Part shown: positions 23,165-33,829 of the stretch, one piece after another
Position numbering within the stretch: position 1 is the stretch's first letter
Layout of the letters: the number at the start of each line of letters is the position of its first letter
Source: Brachypterus glaber
Taxonomy: Eukaryota; Arthropoda; Insecta; Coleoptera; Kateretidae
NCBI GenBank assembly: GCA_958510825.1
Contig: OY294054.1
Location: 10,618,019 to 10,682,018 of the forward strand
Direction of reading: 5' to 3'
Length of the DNA stretch: 64,000 bases
Notes under the pieces: generated by a model
Seen by the model: only the letters and a program-made list of their open reading frames with translations
Database searches by the model: none
What the model was told of the DNA's origin: nothing
Made by a program: the position numbers and the translations under genes

Positions 23165-23582
23165 TAAATATGAAAAAACTAGCCGTGAAGATATATAATG
23201 CTTCGCATTCTATAATATACTCCTCGAAATTGCATGTGGCTTTTTCCTGGTGAAGTTTTAATTTAAACTTATTTAAAAAAAAATGCCATGTTTCCAATTT
23301 CTTAGTGGCGCCCCCTATTACTTTTTTGTTTTTATTTTTTTTTTTTATTTAATTTGGTTCGATTTACTCTTATAATAAAATATTTTTTTACTGAAAAAAA
23401 TACGTCAACCCTGGGAGTCCCGAATATTAAATTAAGGGTTCAATATAAAATTAAATAAGGTTTATTTTTTAATATATTTTTATTTCTTTATACAATAAAA
23501 ACTAAAACGAAACGAAACAAAACCCTCAAAGATATCTTAATAAATATCTTAAAATAATCACTAAAAAAATACATGAAAAGAA

Positions 23583-24062
23583 TTTAGTCCTTAGAAAAGC
23601 AATTATTACAATTTTTGGTACAGTATTCATTGCAAATATAATTTTTACATTTTTGAGTGTAATTTTTACATGTTTTGTCCAATTTTGAGGGGTAGAAATA
23701 GTATATTTTCCTATTGGGCGGTCTTGGGGCTTCGTCAAATGGTTTAGGATTTTTTATGAACTTACCCATGCTATCAAAAACGTAAATGAAAAACATGGAT
23801 TTTTCGATCTCTTTACAAGATGAGGTATTGTGAACTGCTTTGCTAAATCCTTTAAAACAAGTCTTCGTTAGTTTTGGAGAGTAAAAATTTGGATGTTCCA
23901 TGGAAGTTCCATGTTCCAAAAAGCAATAAATGCATTTGAAGCTGCTACATCAATCTTATTTAGGAAGAACGCTATTGTCCAACGTTTAGTTTGTCTTTTA
24001 CAAGTATAGTATATAACATATGTTACGTTCAACTGGTTTTTATTTTCTATAAATCTAACTTA
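23583..24062 (-). pseudogene. piggyBac-type transposase C-terminal relic
   Basis: On the minus strand one frame (about 24062-23890) reads ...YYTCKRQTKRWTIAFFLNK, then IDVAASNAFIAFW. This matches the conserved stretch before the C-terminal end of piggyBac DDE transposases (Y..xRKTxRWPxxxFxxxxDxAxxNAxxxW). After a frameshift near 23915 the other frame (23919-23584) continues to APRPPNRKIYYFYPSKLDKT and a cysteine-rich tail (CKNYICNEYCTKNCNNC), the zinc-binding C-terminal motif of the family with some cysteines lost. The catalytic core is missing. TTAACCCCGGCCCTCC, in the inverse orientation ending at 24261, could be the element's TTAA-flanked end. Confidence 0.72.
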
Positions 24063-24227
24063 AAATGATTAACCTGCGTTTTAAATTTTTTTTTATAATG
24101 AAAAATACATATTTACGTATTTACGGGCCTGAAAGGCCCAGGGTATGTAAATATCGGGTACTTCTTGTACCACATGGTATATTTATTTTTTTAATAAATT
24201 TATTTTTCTGTAAGATACAGCTAGTTA

Positions 24228-24261
24228 TTTAACCTGCCGGACCTTGGAGGGCCGGGGTTAA
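24228..24261 (-). repeat. Candidate piggyBac terminal repeat with TTAA
   Basis: Read on the minus strand the segment begins TTAACCCCGGCCCTCCAAGG. Many piggyBac elements start CCC next to a TTAA target. It lies 5' of the transposase relic, consistent with an internally deleted element. The other end was not found with confidence. Confidence 0.4.
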
Positions 24262-24264
24262 TAG

Positions 24265-24560
24265 CATGTTTCCTTCTAATTTTACAAATTTTTTAAAAAG
24301 TTTAGCCCCCTATAACTTTTTTGTTTTGGGGGGGAATTTTTTTAATTTTTGTAAGAATAATGTTTTTAACAAAAGTATTTTTTCCTAAAAAAAATTAAGT
24401 GGATCGGAGTTTTTCTTTCAATATTTTCGATTTTTTTAAATATTTACCCTCCCACAACTTTCGTATTTTTTTGGGAATTCTTTTTAATTTCAATAGTCTT
24501 TGAGTCCTTACCAAATAATTTTTTCCTAAAAATCTGAAGTCGATCAGAGTTTACCTTCTT
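24265..24560 (+). repeat. Copy of the repeat at 1-400, lacking the GACGGACG tract
   Basis: The block order matches 60-290: TTTCCTTCTA, AGTTTAGCCCCCTATAAC, TTGGGGGGGAATT, GGATCGGAGTTTTTC, CCCACAACTTTCGTATTTTT, then GGGAATTC. A shorter related stretch occurs at 23220-23420 (CCATGTTTCCAATTTC, GCGCCCCCTATTAC). Confidence 0.6.
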
Positions 24561-24589
24561 GCGTTTTTTCCTATTTACATTTTTTTTTG

Positions 24590-24890
24590 TTTTTTTTTTT
24601 TGTTTATCCCAGATATGTTTTTTTGCAAAAATATTATGCGTACAATAATGAAGATATAATGATTCTACGGGTATCTTATGAAAGGGGAAGAGTTGTTTTA
24701 TCAAAAGAAATTATTAATTAAAAAAAATCGTTAAATCTAACATTAGTTTAAATAAAATCTTTAGAACCCTTCAGAACCTTCCGTTTATAAAAAATAATAC
24801 ATTTGAACTCCAAAAATATCAAAAAATTGAAAACACTTCTATATCAATGATAGCGCCTTCGCCATAATTGTAAATACCAAATAAGAATAG
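24590..24890 (+). repeat. Repeat copy without SINE (empty site for 27821-28083)
   Basis: It contains TTATCCCAGATATG, ATGCGTACAATAATGA, GAAAGGGGAAGAGTTGTTTT, GAACCCTTCAGAACCTTC, and ends at GCGCCTTCGCCATAATTGTA. The same blocks occur at 27690-28255, where the SINE interrupts them after AATCGTTAA. The sequence here is continuous across that point (24727-24745). Confidence 0.8.
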
Positions 24891-25033
24891 CAAAATAGAA
24901 AAAAAAATATTATTAGTACTAATTTATTATTTACAGCCAAATAATTTAATTGGCCAAATCCAAATATATCTCAAAAATATTTTTTTTAGTGTACTCAGTA
25001 TAAATATCTAATTTTCATTTTTCATTTGTAATA

Positions 25034-26149
25034 GGGTGCTGGTCCCAAATATAGCCAAAAATATTAATTGTCTAAGACATTAATTTAGAACCACACACTA
25101 TTATTTGGAGGCGTATCAAATGCAAATAGCTGTATAGTTGCTATGTGGGTAGCGTGCCACCAGTAATAATATTACATAATATTATCACAATATCATATAT
25201 CATATGATAACAAATGTTAATATAAGAATCTAATTACTATTTAATACTTATCTGACTTTCTTAGATGTTTCTTCGATGTCTTCCAATATCACTAACTTTA
25301 TATAGAAATGTGAAAGGTAAAAAACTTCAAATATATTTTAAATTAATTAAAATATACCTTGCCAATAAAACAAAAGGATTAAACAACAATGAAAAGAATT
25401 TAATAAAAGAAAAATGAAAAGTTAAAAAACAAATAAAAAACAACAAAATATTTTAATTTGAAATGAAAAAAATTATGAATAAATAGCATCTTTACCCTTC
25501 AGATATTTCTATACGCGCGACTCTAAATTTTACTTTAAATTTTCACATATTACGTTAATTCTAATTTCCCTAAGGCCCAACTTAACTAGACGACTACATA
25601 TTTCCGAATCCCATTTTTGACCATAACATAAAAACAGGCAAAGATTTCCCTTCTCAGAGATGCCGATATACCAGTCATAAAACTATTAACGAAAATATCT
25701 GAGGAGTTTTCTGCCAAAAAGTTATATTATTATAAAAATAATATTAATTGAAAAATTACTTTAAATCACTGAAAATGAATTTAAATTTAATTAAGAGAAA
25801 TGATTAAAAAAACTACTTCTACTTATTGATTGATATTGATTTTCATGACATTGCTTCGAAGTAGAAAAAACCATTTTTACAAACAATCCCTAACTATTGC
25901 CAGTATCTAAAACAACATCATTAAAGATATTCCCATATTTATTAATTAAGAAAACCGAATTAACCAATTAATTAGGCTAATAAAAATGTACACCCTTTTT
26001 ATGTAAACGCCTCAATTACACAAAATGCAAGCTTCCCAAATACTAATAATATTAGCATCTGTAAAAATAAACAGCAAACCACCCGTTAAGAACAATGCTA
26101 TGTCACGTTCAATAACCATACAAATAAAAATATAAATACTCAATATATA
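25034..26149. repeat. Left arm of large palindrome
   Basis: This arm (about 1.1 kb) is the reverse complement of 29383-30450. Matches include GAACCACACACTATTATTTG, GAGGCGTATCAAATGCAAAT, TGTACACCCTTTTTATGTAA and the inner border ATAAATACTCAATATATA. It diverges by scattered substitutions and small indels. No ORF of note; the one at 26012-26221 crosses the border and is mirrored in the other arm. Confidence 0.9.
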
Positions 26150-26308
26150 CAGGGTGACCACTCTGTTACACATTGAAGTTTCTTTAAAATTGAATACAAT
26201 AAATTTTATTATGCAAACCAAGCACTTTTACGCGATTTAACTTTTAATCTGTTGGTCTAAGTAAAAATTTATTCAAGTTCAATCAAGAAAAACATTTGAT
26301 TTAATTAC

Positions 26309-26603
26309 CAGTCATCGGCGAATTTCCAGTGCTCTCATAGGCGCCGCGTCGATTCTATCGTTGATGCGAGGTTTTAAATATTTACATTTTTATTTTCTTC
26401 GAAAAACACCGATATATTTACATATTTATAGTTAATATGTATATTCAATATTGTTGTGTGTAACAAATTAGTCGTCAAATATTTCAATTTAGTGACCTTT
26501 ATAAAAATTTCCCTCATAATTCGGAAAAATTATTCCCTAAGCCTATGTTTCTGTGTTTATTATCAACGTTGATGAGTCATAACTGAATTTATTCCGATTA
26601 ATG
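26309..26603. mobile_element. hAT-like MITE, copy A (8-bp duplication)
   Basis: CAGTCATCGGCGAATTTC is the left end and the inverse of the right end is CATTAATCGGAATAAATTC. Flanks are TTAATTAC (26301-26308) and TTAATTAT (26604-26611), an 8-bp duplication with one mismatch. Copy B lies inverted at 34778-35071 with its own duplication, which confirms the boundaries. Confidence 0.88.
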
Positions 26604-27409
26604 TTAATTATTTAACACGCTTGCGGAGCCACTTGATCTGAATAAAACGTACTTGTTTTAGTAATAATTTCTCTCGATTAGCGATTTAAAAAAGATTAAA
26701 AATGCATCAAAAAGATTTACTGAAGATATAACTTGTTAATTAAAATAATATATATTTCAAAAATCGAAAATTTCAAGTTTAGCCTCTTTGCTAAGTTTTT
26801 TTTTAACTACGCGACTGTTGCTTACTCGCTGGAAGATCAAAAACTAAATTTCTGTTTGACGCCATTAGGTCCTTTTAGGTTTTAAATTAAAATTTCAGCA
26901 AAATACTTGAGCATAGTTTTTCTTTCAGAAGTCGGTCTAGTTTGAGATGCCTATTCACGATTAGTTTCTTTTTTACAGGCTTTCTGTACAACAAAAATTC
27001 AAAAAAGCTAGACGTTAATTAATCTAGGCTTTTGTCGGTGGAAAAATCTTTATGTTGTACCATTTATCAATATGTTAAGCACCGGTATGTTAACCCTTTG
27101 CCAAAGACACGGCGTAGATTTTACGCCTCGATTGTATGAAATTTTTGATTTCTGCCAACTCCGACTAACTACGGCTTTCCGTATCCCAGTACCTTTCGGA
27201 CATTTAGTTTAAGACCTAAATCCGAGCCGAGAATTTGGTATGTTGGCGGCGTAAAAAATGAGTCATGTTTGTAAGTACGTAATTATAAAAAGAACAGGGT
27301 TTATCCATTGCAAAAAATATATTATTATTTTTTTTAATTTTCTGTTTATGTTGTTATATTTTTTTTTTTCATTCTTCTACCAAGTTAAATAAATTTCCCT
27401 AAAAATTTT
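26604..27409. other. Unassigned DNA inside the 3.2-kb element
   Basis: It contains at 26622-26668 the inverse of the GATCAAG/AAACAAGTACGT block also seen at 19352 and 50345. The remainder is unassigned and has no ORF. Confidence 0.4.
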
Positions 27410-28255
27410 TAGTTTTTGCAAAATTGCAATTGTTTATCCCATATATGTTTTTTTGAAAAAATATCAACCGACTTTGTTATTGTGTAAAATAATGTGGTTA
27501 AAATTTTAGAACGATTCATTCAATAGTTTTTGCAAAATTGCAATTGTTTCTCCCAGAGATGTTTTTTGCACTAATATTATGCAAAAATCGACCTACGACT
27601 TTGTTATTGTGTAAAAAGTTGCGTCTTATAGTACTCAATATGTGGTTAATATTTCAGAACGATTAATTCAATAGTTTTTGCAAAATTGCAAAAATATTAT
27701 GCGTACAATAATGAATATATAATGATTCTACTGGTATCTTATGAAAGGGGAAGAGTTGTTTTATCAAAAGAAATTATTATTTAAAAAAAATCGTTAACTT
27801 TTACATTTTTTTTAAATTTTTGTTTAACCGCGTACTATTCTACTTAATTAAGCATCCCCTAAGTCCAGGACTTGTGTGGGCTTGTAGTAGAGGGAACCAC
27901 CGGCTTTAATTGACTTTCGAACCAATTGTATAGGGAGTATCCGCTTTACTTACGCCTTCGCCAAATTTCAATTATTAATTAACTGAAAAAGGCAAATCGG
28001 CGCCGGTGAGAATCGAACTCACGCTATTTGGGTAGTAAACTCCTCAAGTACGACGCGGTAGTCCACTACACCAATCCTCACACACTCTAACATTAATTTA
28101 AATAAAATCCCTATCTTTAGAACCCTTCAGAACCTTCGGTTTATAAAAAATAATACATTTGAACTCCAAAAATATCAAAAAATTGAAAAAACTTCTATAT
28201 CAATGATAGCGCCTTCGCCATAATTGTAAATATCAAATAAGAATAGCATTTTATT
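27410..28255 (+). repeat. Dispersed repeat with internal tandem units, interrupted by a SINE
   Basis: About 27410-27690 has three diverged units, each starting AGTTTTTGCAAAATTGCAA and carrying CGACTTTGTTATTGTGTAAA. The rest matches 24590-24890 block by block, apart from the SINE insertion. It ends at GCGCCTTCGCCATAATTGTA like the other copy. Confidence 0.75.
27821..28083 (-). mobile_element. tRNA-derived SINE, copy 2
   Basis: On the minus strand, the head has A box TGGTGTAGTGG and B box GAGTTCGATTCTC, then the same GCCGATTTGCC body as copy 1. The anticodon region differs entirely between the copies. An A-rich 3' end (T-rich on +, about 27807-27820) and a probable 12-14-bp target duplication (TTAACTTTTACATT before, CACTCTAACATT after) match the empty-site sequence TTAAATCTAACATT at 24731-24744. 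These are the marks of LINE-driven retrotransposition. Confidence 0.88.
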
Positions 28256-28351
28256 AGTAAAATGCTTTTTACTATTCCCTTTATCCACGGCCCTCTAGTA
28301 TTTTGCAAACCTAGTTGGCAGTTTTTATGGATTTAGATTCAAAAAATAGTT

Positions 28352-28690
28352 ATATACCAAGGGACTAAAACAGCCACGTTTAGTCCTGAGGTATATGTAT
28401 ATGTAAAAGTAAAAGTTAGAAGTTTGGTAAATCCTAGGATTGACGATTTAAACCTAGGATTTACCAATTAAATGTTATTTTTAAAGACTTTCTTTGTTAA
28501 AGTTATATTGGTTTGAATCGCTTATTTATAACAAAACATTACCAAACCTAATTTTTGTACCAGTAAAGCACGTAGTATAATATTTTATTGATATCAAGGT
28601 TGCCGTGATTTTTTCCTATGGGGAGAAAAACAGTTTAGTCCCGTAAATAAAAGCGTAAAAGTACGCTTTAGTCCTGGCCAACCCTGTGAC
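28352..28690 (+). mobile_element. TTTAGTCC-containing dispersed element, inverse of part of 44346-44966
   Basis: Blocks TATACCAAGGGACTAAAAC, AAGACTTTCTTTGTTAAAG, TTGGTTTGAATCGC, GGTTGCCGTGATTTTTTCC and CGTAAAAGTACGCTTTAGTC match the reverse complement of 44346-44600, plus the end near 44815-44960. No coding potential. Confidence 0.65.
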
Positions 28691-29361
28691 ACTGCGCAGT
28701 TTTAACTAGCTTTTTCTTGTTAGGTAATGACTGAAATCCACCAGATGGCGAAATAGTCAACGAGCGAGATATGAAGCACTCTAGATTTATGATTTTATAA
28801 AATTCTATGACACATAACATTAAATTTTGTTTATGTTAGAAATAAACGTCAAAATATTTTATAAGTTGCTACTAAAATACAATACTTTTATCGGTATTAT
28901 GTGATTACTTTTAGTATTTTGTGATAACAATGGTTTTACTATAGTTTGGTAACATTAAACGTATTTATAGTTGACACAAGAAAATATAGTACTTAAGAAT
29001 TCAAAATTAAATCACCAGAAACATGGCTTACAGTTTTTGATATATATAATATACTTATAAAGATTTAGAGATTTTGTGGGCTAGCCTATTTGTTATTTCT
29101 AAAATCATATACCAGGTATCTATAACATACCTTGGAATAACCCAAGAAGATGTTCTCATAAAAACACACACTAAAAATAAACGTCACTGTGAACATATGT
29201 TTATAATGTCACTGTTTACGCATGGCGCCATCTAGCAGTTACCGACCAACTACCATTTAAAAATTAAAACTACGATCTAGAAGGCTTCCGATCTCGCTCG
29301 GAGATACCAGCACTTTTTAGTCAATACGTAACCAAATCGAACTACAATTTACCAGTCCTTA
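28691..29361. other. Unassigned AT-rich DNA
   Basis: No gene, ORF or repeat boundary recognised between the dispersed element and the right TIR. Confidence 0.4.
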
Positions 29362-29382
29362 TGTAACAGAGTGGTCACCCTG

Positions 29383-30450
29383 TATATATTGAGTATTTAT
29401 ATTTTTATTTTTATGGTTATTGAACGTGACATAGCATTGTTCTTAACGGGCGGTTTGCTGTTTGTTTTTACAGATGCTAATATTATTAGTATTTGGGAAG
29501 CTTGCATTTTGTGTAATTGAGGCGTTTACATAAAAAGGGTGTACATTTTTATTAGACTAATTAATTGGTTAATTCGGTTTTCTTAATTAATAAATATGGG
29601 AATATCTTTAATGATGTTGTTTTAGATACTGGCAATAGTTAGGGATTGTTTGTAAAAATGGTTTTTTCTACTTCGAAGCAATGTCATGAAAATCAATATC
29701 AATCAATAAGTAGAAGTAGTTTTTTAATCATTTCTCTTAATTAAATTTAAATTAATTTTCAGAAATTTAAAGTAATTCAGTTTACTTTGAAAGAAAGCTC
29801 TTCAAATATTTACGTTAATAGTTTTATGACTGGTATATCGACATCTTTGGGAAGGGAAATTTTGCCTGTTTTGAGTTATGGTCAAAATGGGATTCGGAAA
29901 TATGTAGTCGTCAAGTAAAGTTGGTCTTAGGGGAATTTTAGAATTAACGTAATATGTGAAAATTTAAAGTCGCGAGTATAGAAATATTTGAAAGGTAAAA
30001 ATACTATTTTAAGTTTAACTTATCATTTCAAATTAAAATATTTTGTTGTTTTTTATTTGTTTTTTAACTTTTCAATTTTCTTTCATTAAATTCTTTTCAT
30101 TGTTGTTTAATCCTTTTGTTTTATTGGCAAGATATATTTTAAATAATTTAAAATATATTTGAAGTTTTTTTACCTTTCGCATTTCTATATAAAGTTAGTG
30201 ATATATGAAGACATCGAAGAAACATCTAAGAAAGTCAGATAAGTATTAAGTAGTAATTAGATTCTTATATTAACATTTGTTATCATATGATATATGATAT
30301 TGTGATAATATTATGTAATATTATTACTGGTGGTACGCTACCCAAATAGCAACTATAGAGCTATTTGTATTTGATACGCCTCCAAATAATAGTGTGTGGT
30401 TCTAAATTAATGTCTTAGATAATTAATATTTTTGGCTTTAATTGGGACCT
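29383..30450. repeat. Right arm of large palindrome
   Basis: Reverse complement of 25034-26149. The arm reads outward from TATATATTGAGTATTTATAT through AACGTGACATAGCATTGTTC to GTCTTAGATAATTAATATTT and GGGACCTATTAC. Homology ends near 30450. Confidence 0.9.
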
Positions 30451-30954
30451 ATTACACTTATTATCTACGTTCATGGTCTTGGCCGTGCAAAAAACCATTT
30501 CTACTTTATAATTATTGTCTAAATCAGTGTAGTAGAGAGGGCAAGTATGTCCTTCATTGTCGCCAAGGGTTTTCTTTGTGAGAGATACGGACGCCTCTCG
30601 CGAGGCCCACGAGATGTTACCCCACGCTGCCAACGGTGGGTTAAAAATAATAGAAAAAAATAAATTTTACATAAAACATCAGAGTTTATTATACAAACAG
30701 ATATTATTTATTTTTCAAATGACGGGAGAATGGAAAAATTTGTATATATATAGATATCTACAATATACACGTATATTCAATTAAATATTAAAAGCGATTA
30801 AATGTATAAAACATGTCATAAAATAAATATTTTTCTATTTTACTTTTGTAAAATTATATTTATTATATCACATAAATAATTTTTATTAAAAAATACTTTA
30901 ACACGTTCTATTACTTTTAAATCAATCATATCAATCAAGAGTAAAGATGCATAA
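30451..30954. other. Unassigned DNA
   Basis: Two short overlapping ORFs (30415-30633 minus, 30557-30784 plus) are not recognisable. No repeats were seen. Confidence 0.35.
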
Positions 30955-31460
30955 TTAGGTTTTCGGACGATACTACCATCTTTTACAATGGCCTAACATG
31001 GCAACTACTTAAAGATATGATAGAATCAGATTTTGTTATAATTAAAGAATGGTTTGATCACAACTTATTAACTTTGAACGTTGATAAGACTGTATTCATG
31101 GCGCTTGGTTCATATGCCAATAGTCTACCAGAATAAAGTGGCTCAACTTTCGCAGTACATATGAAAATTTTTCTACAAGCTCAGCATCAACTAAATCATC
31201 AACTATCATCAACTAAATTTCTAGGCCTTACAATTGATAAATATCTCAAATGGGATCTGCAAGTGCAACAAATAACTAAAAAAATAAGATGCCTTATACC
31301 ATATTTCAAAACATTACAGCAAATCCTTAATGAAAGGCAGTTAAATACAGTATACAATGCACTAGTAGAAACCCAAAAAACCACATACCCCAAAAAAAGC
31401 CCAAAAAAAAGCACATTTTGTATCCTCATGTTCCAGAATTTATTAAAAGAACCAATCTAA
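30955..31460 (+). pseudogene. LINE reverse transcriptase fragment
   Basis: One continuous frame reads FSDDTTIFYNGLTWQ (a decayed FADD catalytic box), IIKEWFDHNLLTLNVDKTVF, then after a stop (TAA at 31134-31136) STKFLGLTIDKYLKWD and KIRCLIPYFKTLQQIL. These are the fingers/palm-to-thumb regions of non-LTR reverse transcriptases (the K(F)LGLxID motif follows the catalytic box). The upstream polymerase and endonuclease are missing and similarity fades after 31375. It is inactive. Confidence 0.85.
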
Positions 31461-31613
31461 CGCTGGGATTATTTTCAGAGCAAGCATTTGAGGCAGTATA
31501 TTTCATCAATAAAAAACATTAAAAGTTTGGGCGTAAAATGATCGTTAAGACCTACAAAAACAAGATATGAAATAAAAATAGTAATTATATACAAAGGTAG
31601 ATAATACATTTAT
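31461..31613. other. Short unassigned gap
   Basis: No feature seen. Confidence 0.3.
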
Positions 31614-32043
31614 TATAGCCGAGCTGCGTAGCAGCGAGGGATTTAAGAGTGCGAGACTATAATAGTCTTCTCTATCGTGGTTTACATATTATTGTTTTCA
31701 CTACTAGCGCATTTATTCTTATTATTTAACGGTTTTATATCAATAATAAACTAAAATGTTTGCTGGATCTTAATTAACCGCGAAAAAACAAGTAGCCTTT
31801 GAAACCGCAATTTCTGAAAACAAATGAATAAATTGATTTATTCACTGAAAGTTGACAGTTTAGTGGGCGGAATTTTGAATTAATAATTAATAAACGATTT
31901 TATTTGCTATCACACAAAGTTTCACTTTTTAACATAGTTTTGAATAAAAAAAATGTGAAAAAGGAAAATTTTCTAATTAACGAATAAACACTCCTAAATG
32001 ACAATATCAGCAAATAATATACACCTTAAACTATTAATATACA

Positions 32044-32099
<56 letters not shown>

Positions 32100-33010
32100 C
32101 TCACTCACAATAAGAAAAAATATTTACCACAAAAAAATTACTGGACGCTCTAATTTTGACATTATTTGGATTATCTTGCTGCTCTTTTAACTTATTGCTT
32201 TTAAGTTTACAAGTGATAAATGTAACGCAGAGCTTAATCTCGGTTTGGTGCAGAAAACTATTTTACTTTTTGAAATACAAGCACTTCAACAACTTGCCCT
32301 TGCGAAAACTAGCCCCGGTCACCCCTACTGTACTTTTGATTTTAAATAGAATGTCAGTACTGTAAACAACATCTTGTCATATTTAAATAACACAATGTGC
32401 TGGCCTATTTGGAACGTTTGTTGTAGTAAAAAGTAATTTAACATTTGGTATAGTATCACAGTTATAGTAAGATATACTTTAGATATTGTTATTGAACCCG
32501 TTTAAAGTATTTTTTTCACTAGAAGCTTTAGAACATACCATTATTTATCATAGTTTCAGACTGCGAAATGAATTTTCTTCACCTATAGCAATAGTAGGAG
32601 TAAATTTTATAAAAAATTTATTTCTGTCACTTTGGATGTTTCAGTTTTTTGTGAAATTTTTACTAATTAAACCCGAAAAAAAAGAACTTTAAATAACTTT
32701 TTATTTATTAAATATAATTAATTATAATTATTACCAATTAATACAATCAATAATTAGCTAAATATTATGAAAAGAAATAAAAAAAAACTAAATTTTTAAA
32801 CGTCAGTTCAAAGTATTTATTTCAACTAATGTCATTGATCAAGGCTACTTGATTTTTATGAAAATTTCAAGAAATATCTGTTCTAATAATAATTTATTTT
32901 ATAATTTGAATAAAAATAGTTAAATAGTGCTATTAGTGAAAAAAACTAACATATAAACTACGGTAGAGAAGACTATTATAGCCTCGCACTCTTAAATCCG
33001 CTCGGCTATA
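31614..33010. mobile_element. TIR element, TATAGCCGAG ends
   Basis: Left end TATAGCCGAGCTGCGTAGCA; the right end is the inverse of TATAGCCGAGCGGATTTAAG. Both are followed by the shared inner block AAGAGTGCGAGRCTATAATA and TCTTCTCTA. The GCTGCGTAGCAGCGAG piece at the left end is absent from the right. The interior carries (TA)n at 32049-32096 and unrecognised ORFs at 32156-32365 and 32486-32692, which have no known domain. Confidence 0.7.
32049..32096 (+). repeat. (TA)n microsatellite
   Basis: About 24 uninterrupted TA units. Confidence 0.95.
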
Positions 33011-33374
33011 AAAAATGTCTTCTCTACCTTGGTATTACTATTATTGTATTTAGTAAAATAACAGTCGGTAAATAATACCAAAATTTTGATTAGTAATAAA
33101 CAGACAAAAGTAATAAAATGGAATCCGTTTATTTTCTTAGTATAGCCATTGGCCACCAATCTTATCAATGATATTTTAACTTATATTTGTTCCTAATCTG
33201 ATACACGGGCCGCTAGGAGGTTAACCTTTAAAAAGTTTTCCCTACTTTTTTGCTTTTCTTTCCCTAAGGAAAAATTTCACGTGACCACTCACATATCCTC
33301 GTATATTTTAGGTTTTCAATTTTTCTTCAAACGTATTTTTATATTTGTTATTTTTGTTCTTATCAACTACAGAA

Positions 33375-33518
33375 CTGCCCTGCTAAGACAAGATGTCCTG
33401 TCTGCAAAAATTCACTTTTTGAGATAAGCACACCATTGTATTGTTTAACACTAGCCCCATGTGCCTACTAAAAAGAAATGTCCTATCTAAAACCCAAATC
33501 CTAAAAATTAGAGGGCAG
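33375..33518. mobile_element. Shortened relative of the 485-984 MITE
   Basis: CTGCCCTGCTAAGACAAG, GAGATAAGCACACCATTG, CTAGCCCCATGTGCCTACTA and CCTATCTAAAACCCAAATCC match the inverse of about 830-984. The other end is cut back to GAGGGCAG. It looks like an internally deleted copy. Confidence 0.75.
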
Positions 33519-33829
33519 TTAAGTAGAACTAACATTTTGTGTCACCAAAAATCTTACTTTTTAAAAGGCTATTACGCCTTTAATATTAAATTTAGTTGTT
33601 TCGGTGAAAAATACTTTTTTGCTTAATTTTGAAAAGAAACGCCCTGCAGCATTAAAATTTTATTGGTGCTTTTTTTGTTCCTCATTTAATATGTTCATCT
33701 TCAAAGAGCCCTAGGTCTATTAGGGCTTATTTCCGGACATATGTTCTTCAGTTAGTTTTTCATGCTTTTTGACTGTTATAATCATCCCTTTTAATTAATG
33801 ATGACAAAAGACTGCAAACACCGTGTATA

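Larger units (their letters stand above)
26150..29382. mobile_element. 3.2-kb TA-flanked element at the palindrome centre
   Basis: Terminal inverted repeats of 21 bp, identical, begin CAGGGTGACCACTCTGTTAC. TA (within TATATA) lies at both borders. The interior has no transposase; it holds a hAT-like MITE (26309-26603), a tandem repeat (27410-27690), a SINE (27821-28083) and a dispersed element (28352-28690). The two flanks outside are inverted copies of each other up to the TIR. Removing the element with one TA leaves a perfect local dyad, CAATATATATATATTG. Confidence 0.75.

Noticed and set aside
28000..28083. Second possible tRNA on the minus strand
   Set aside because: Same SINE body follows and the cloverleaf is incomplete.
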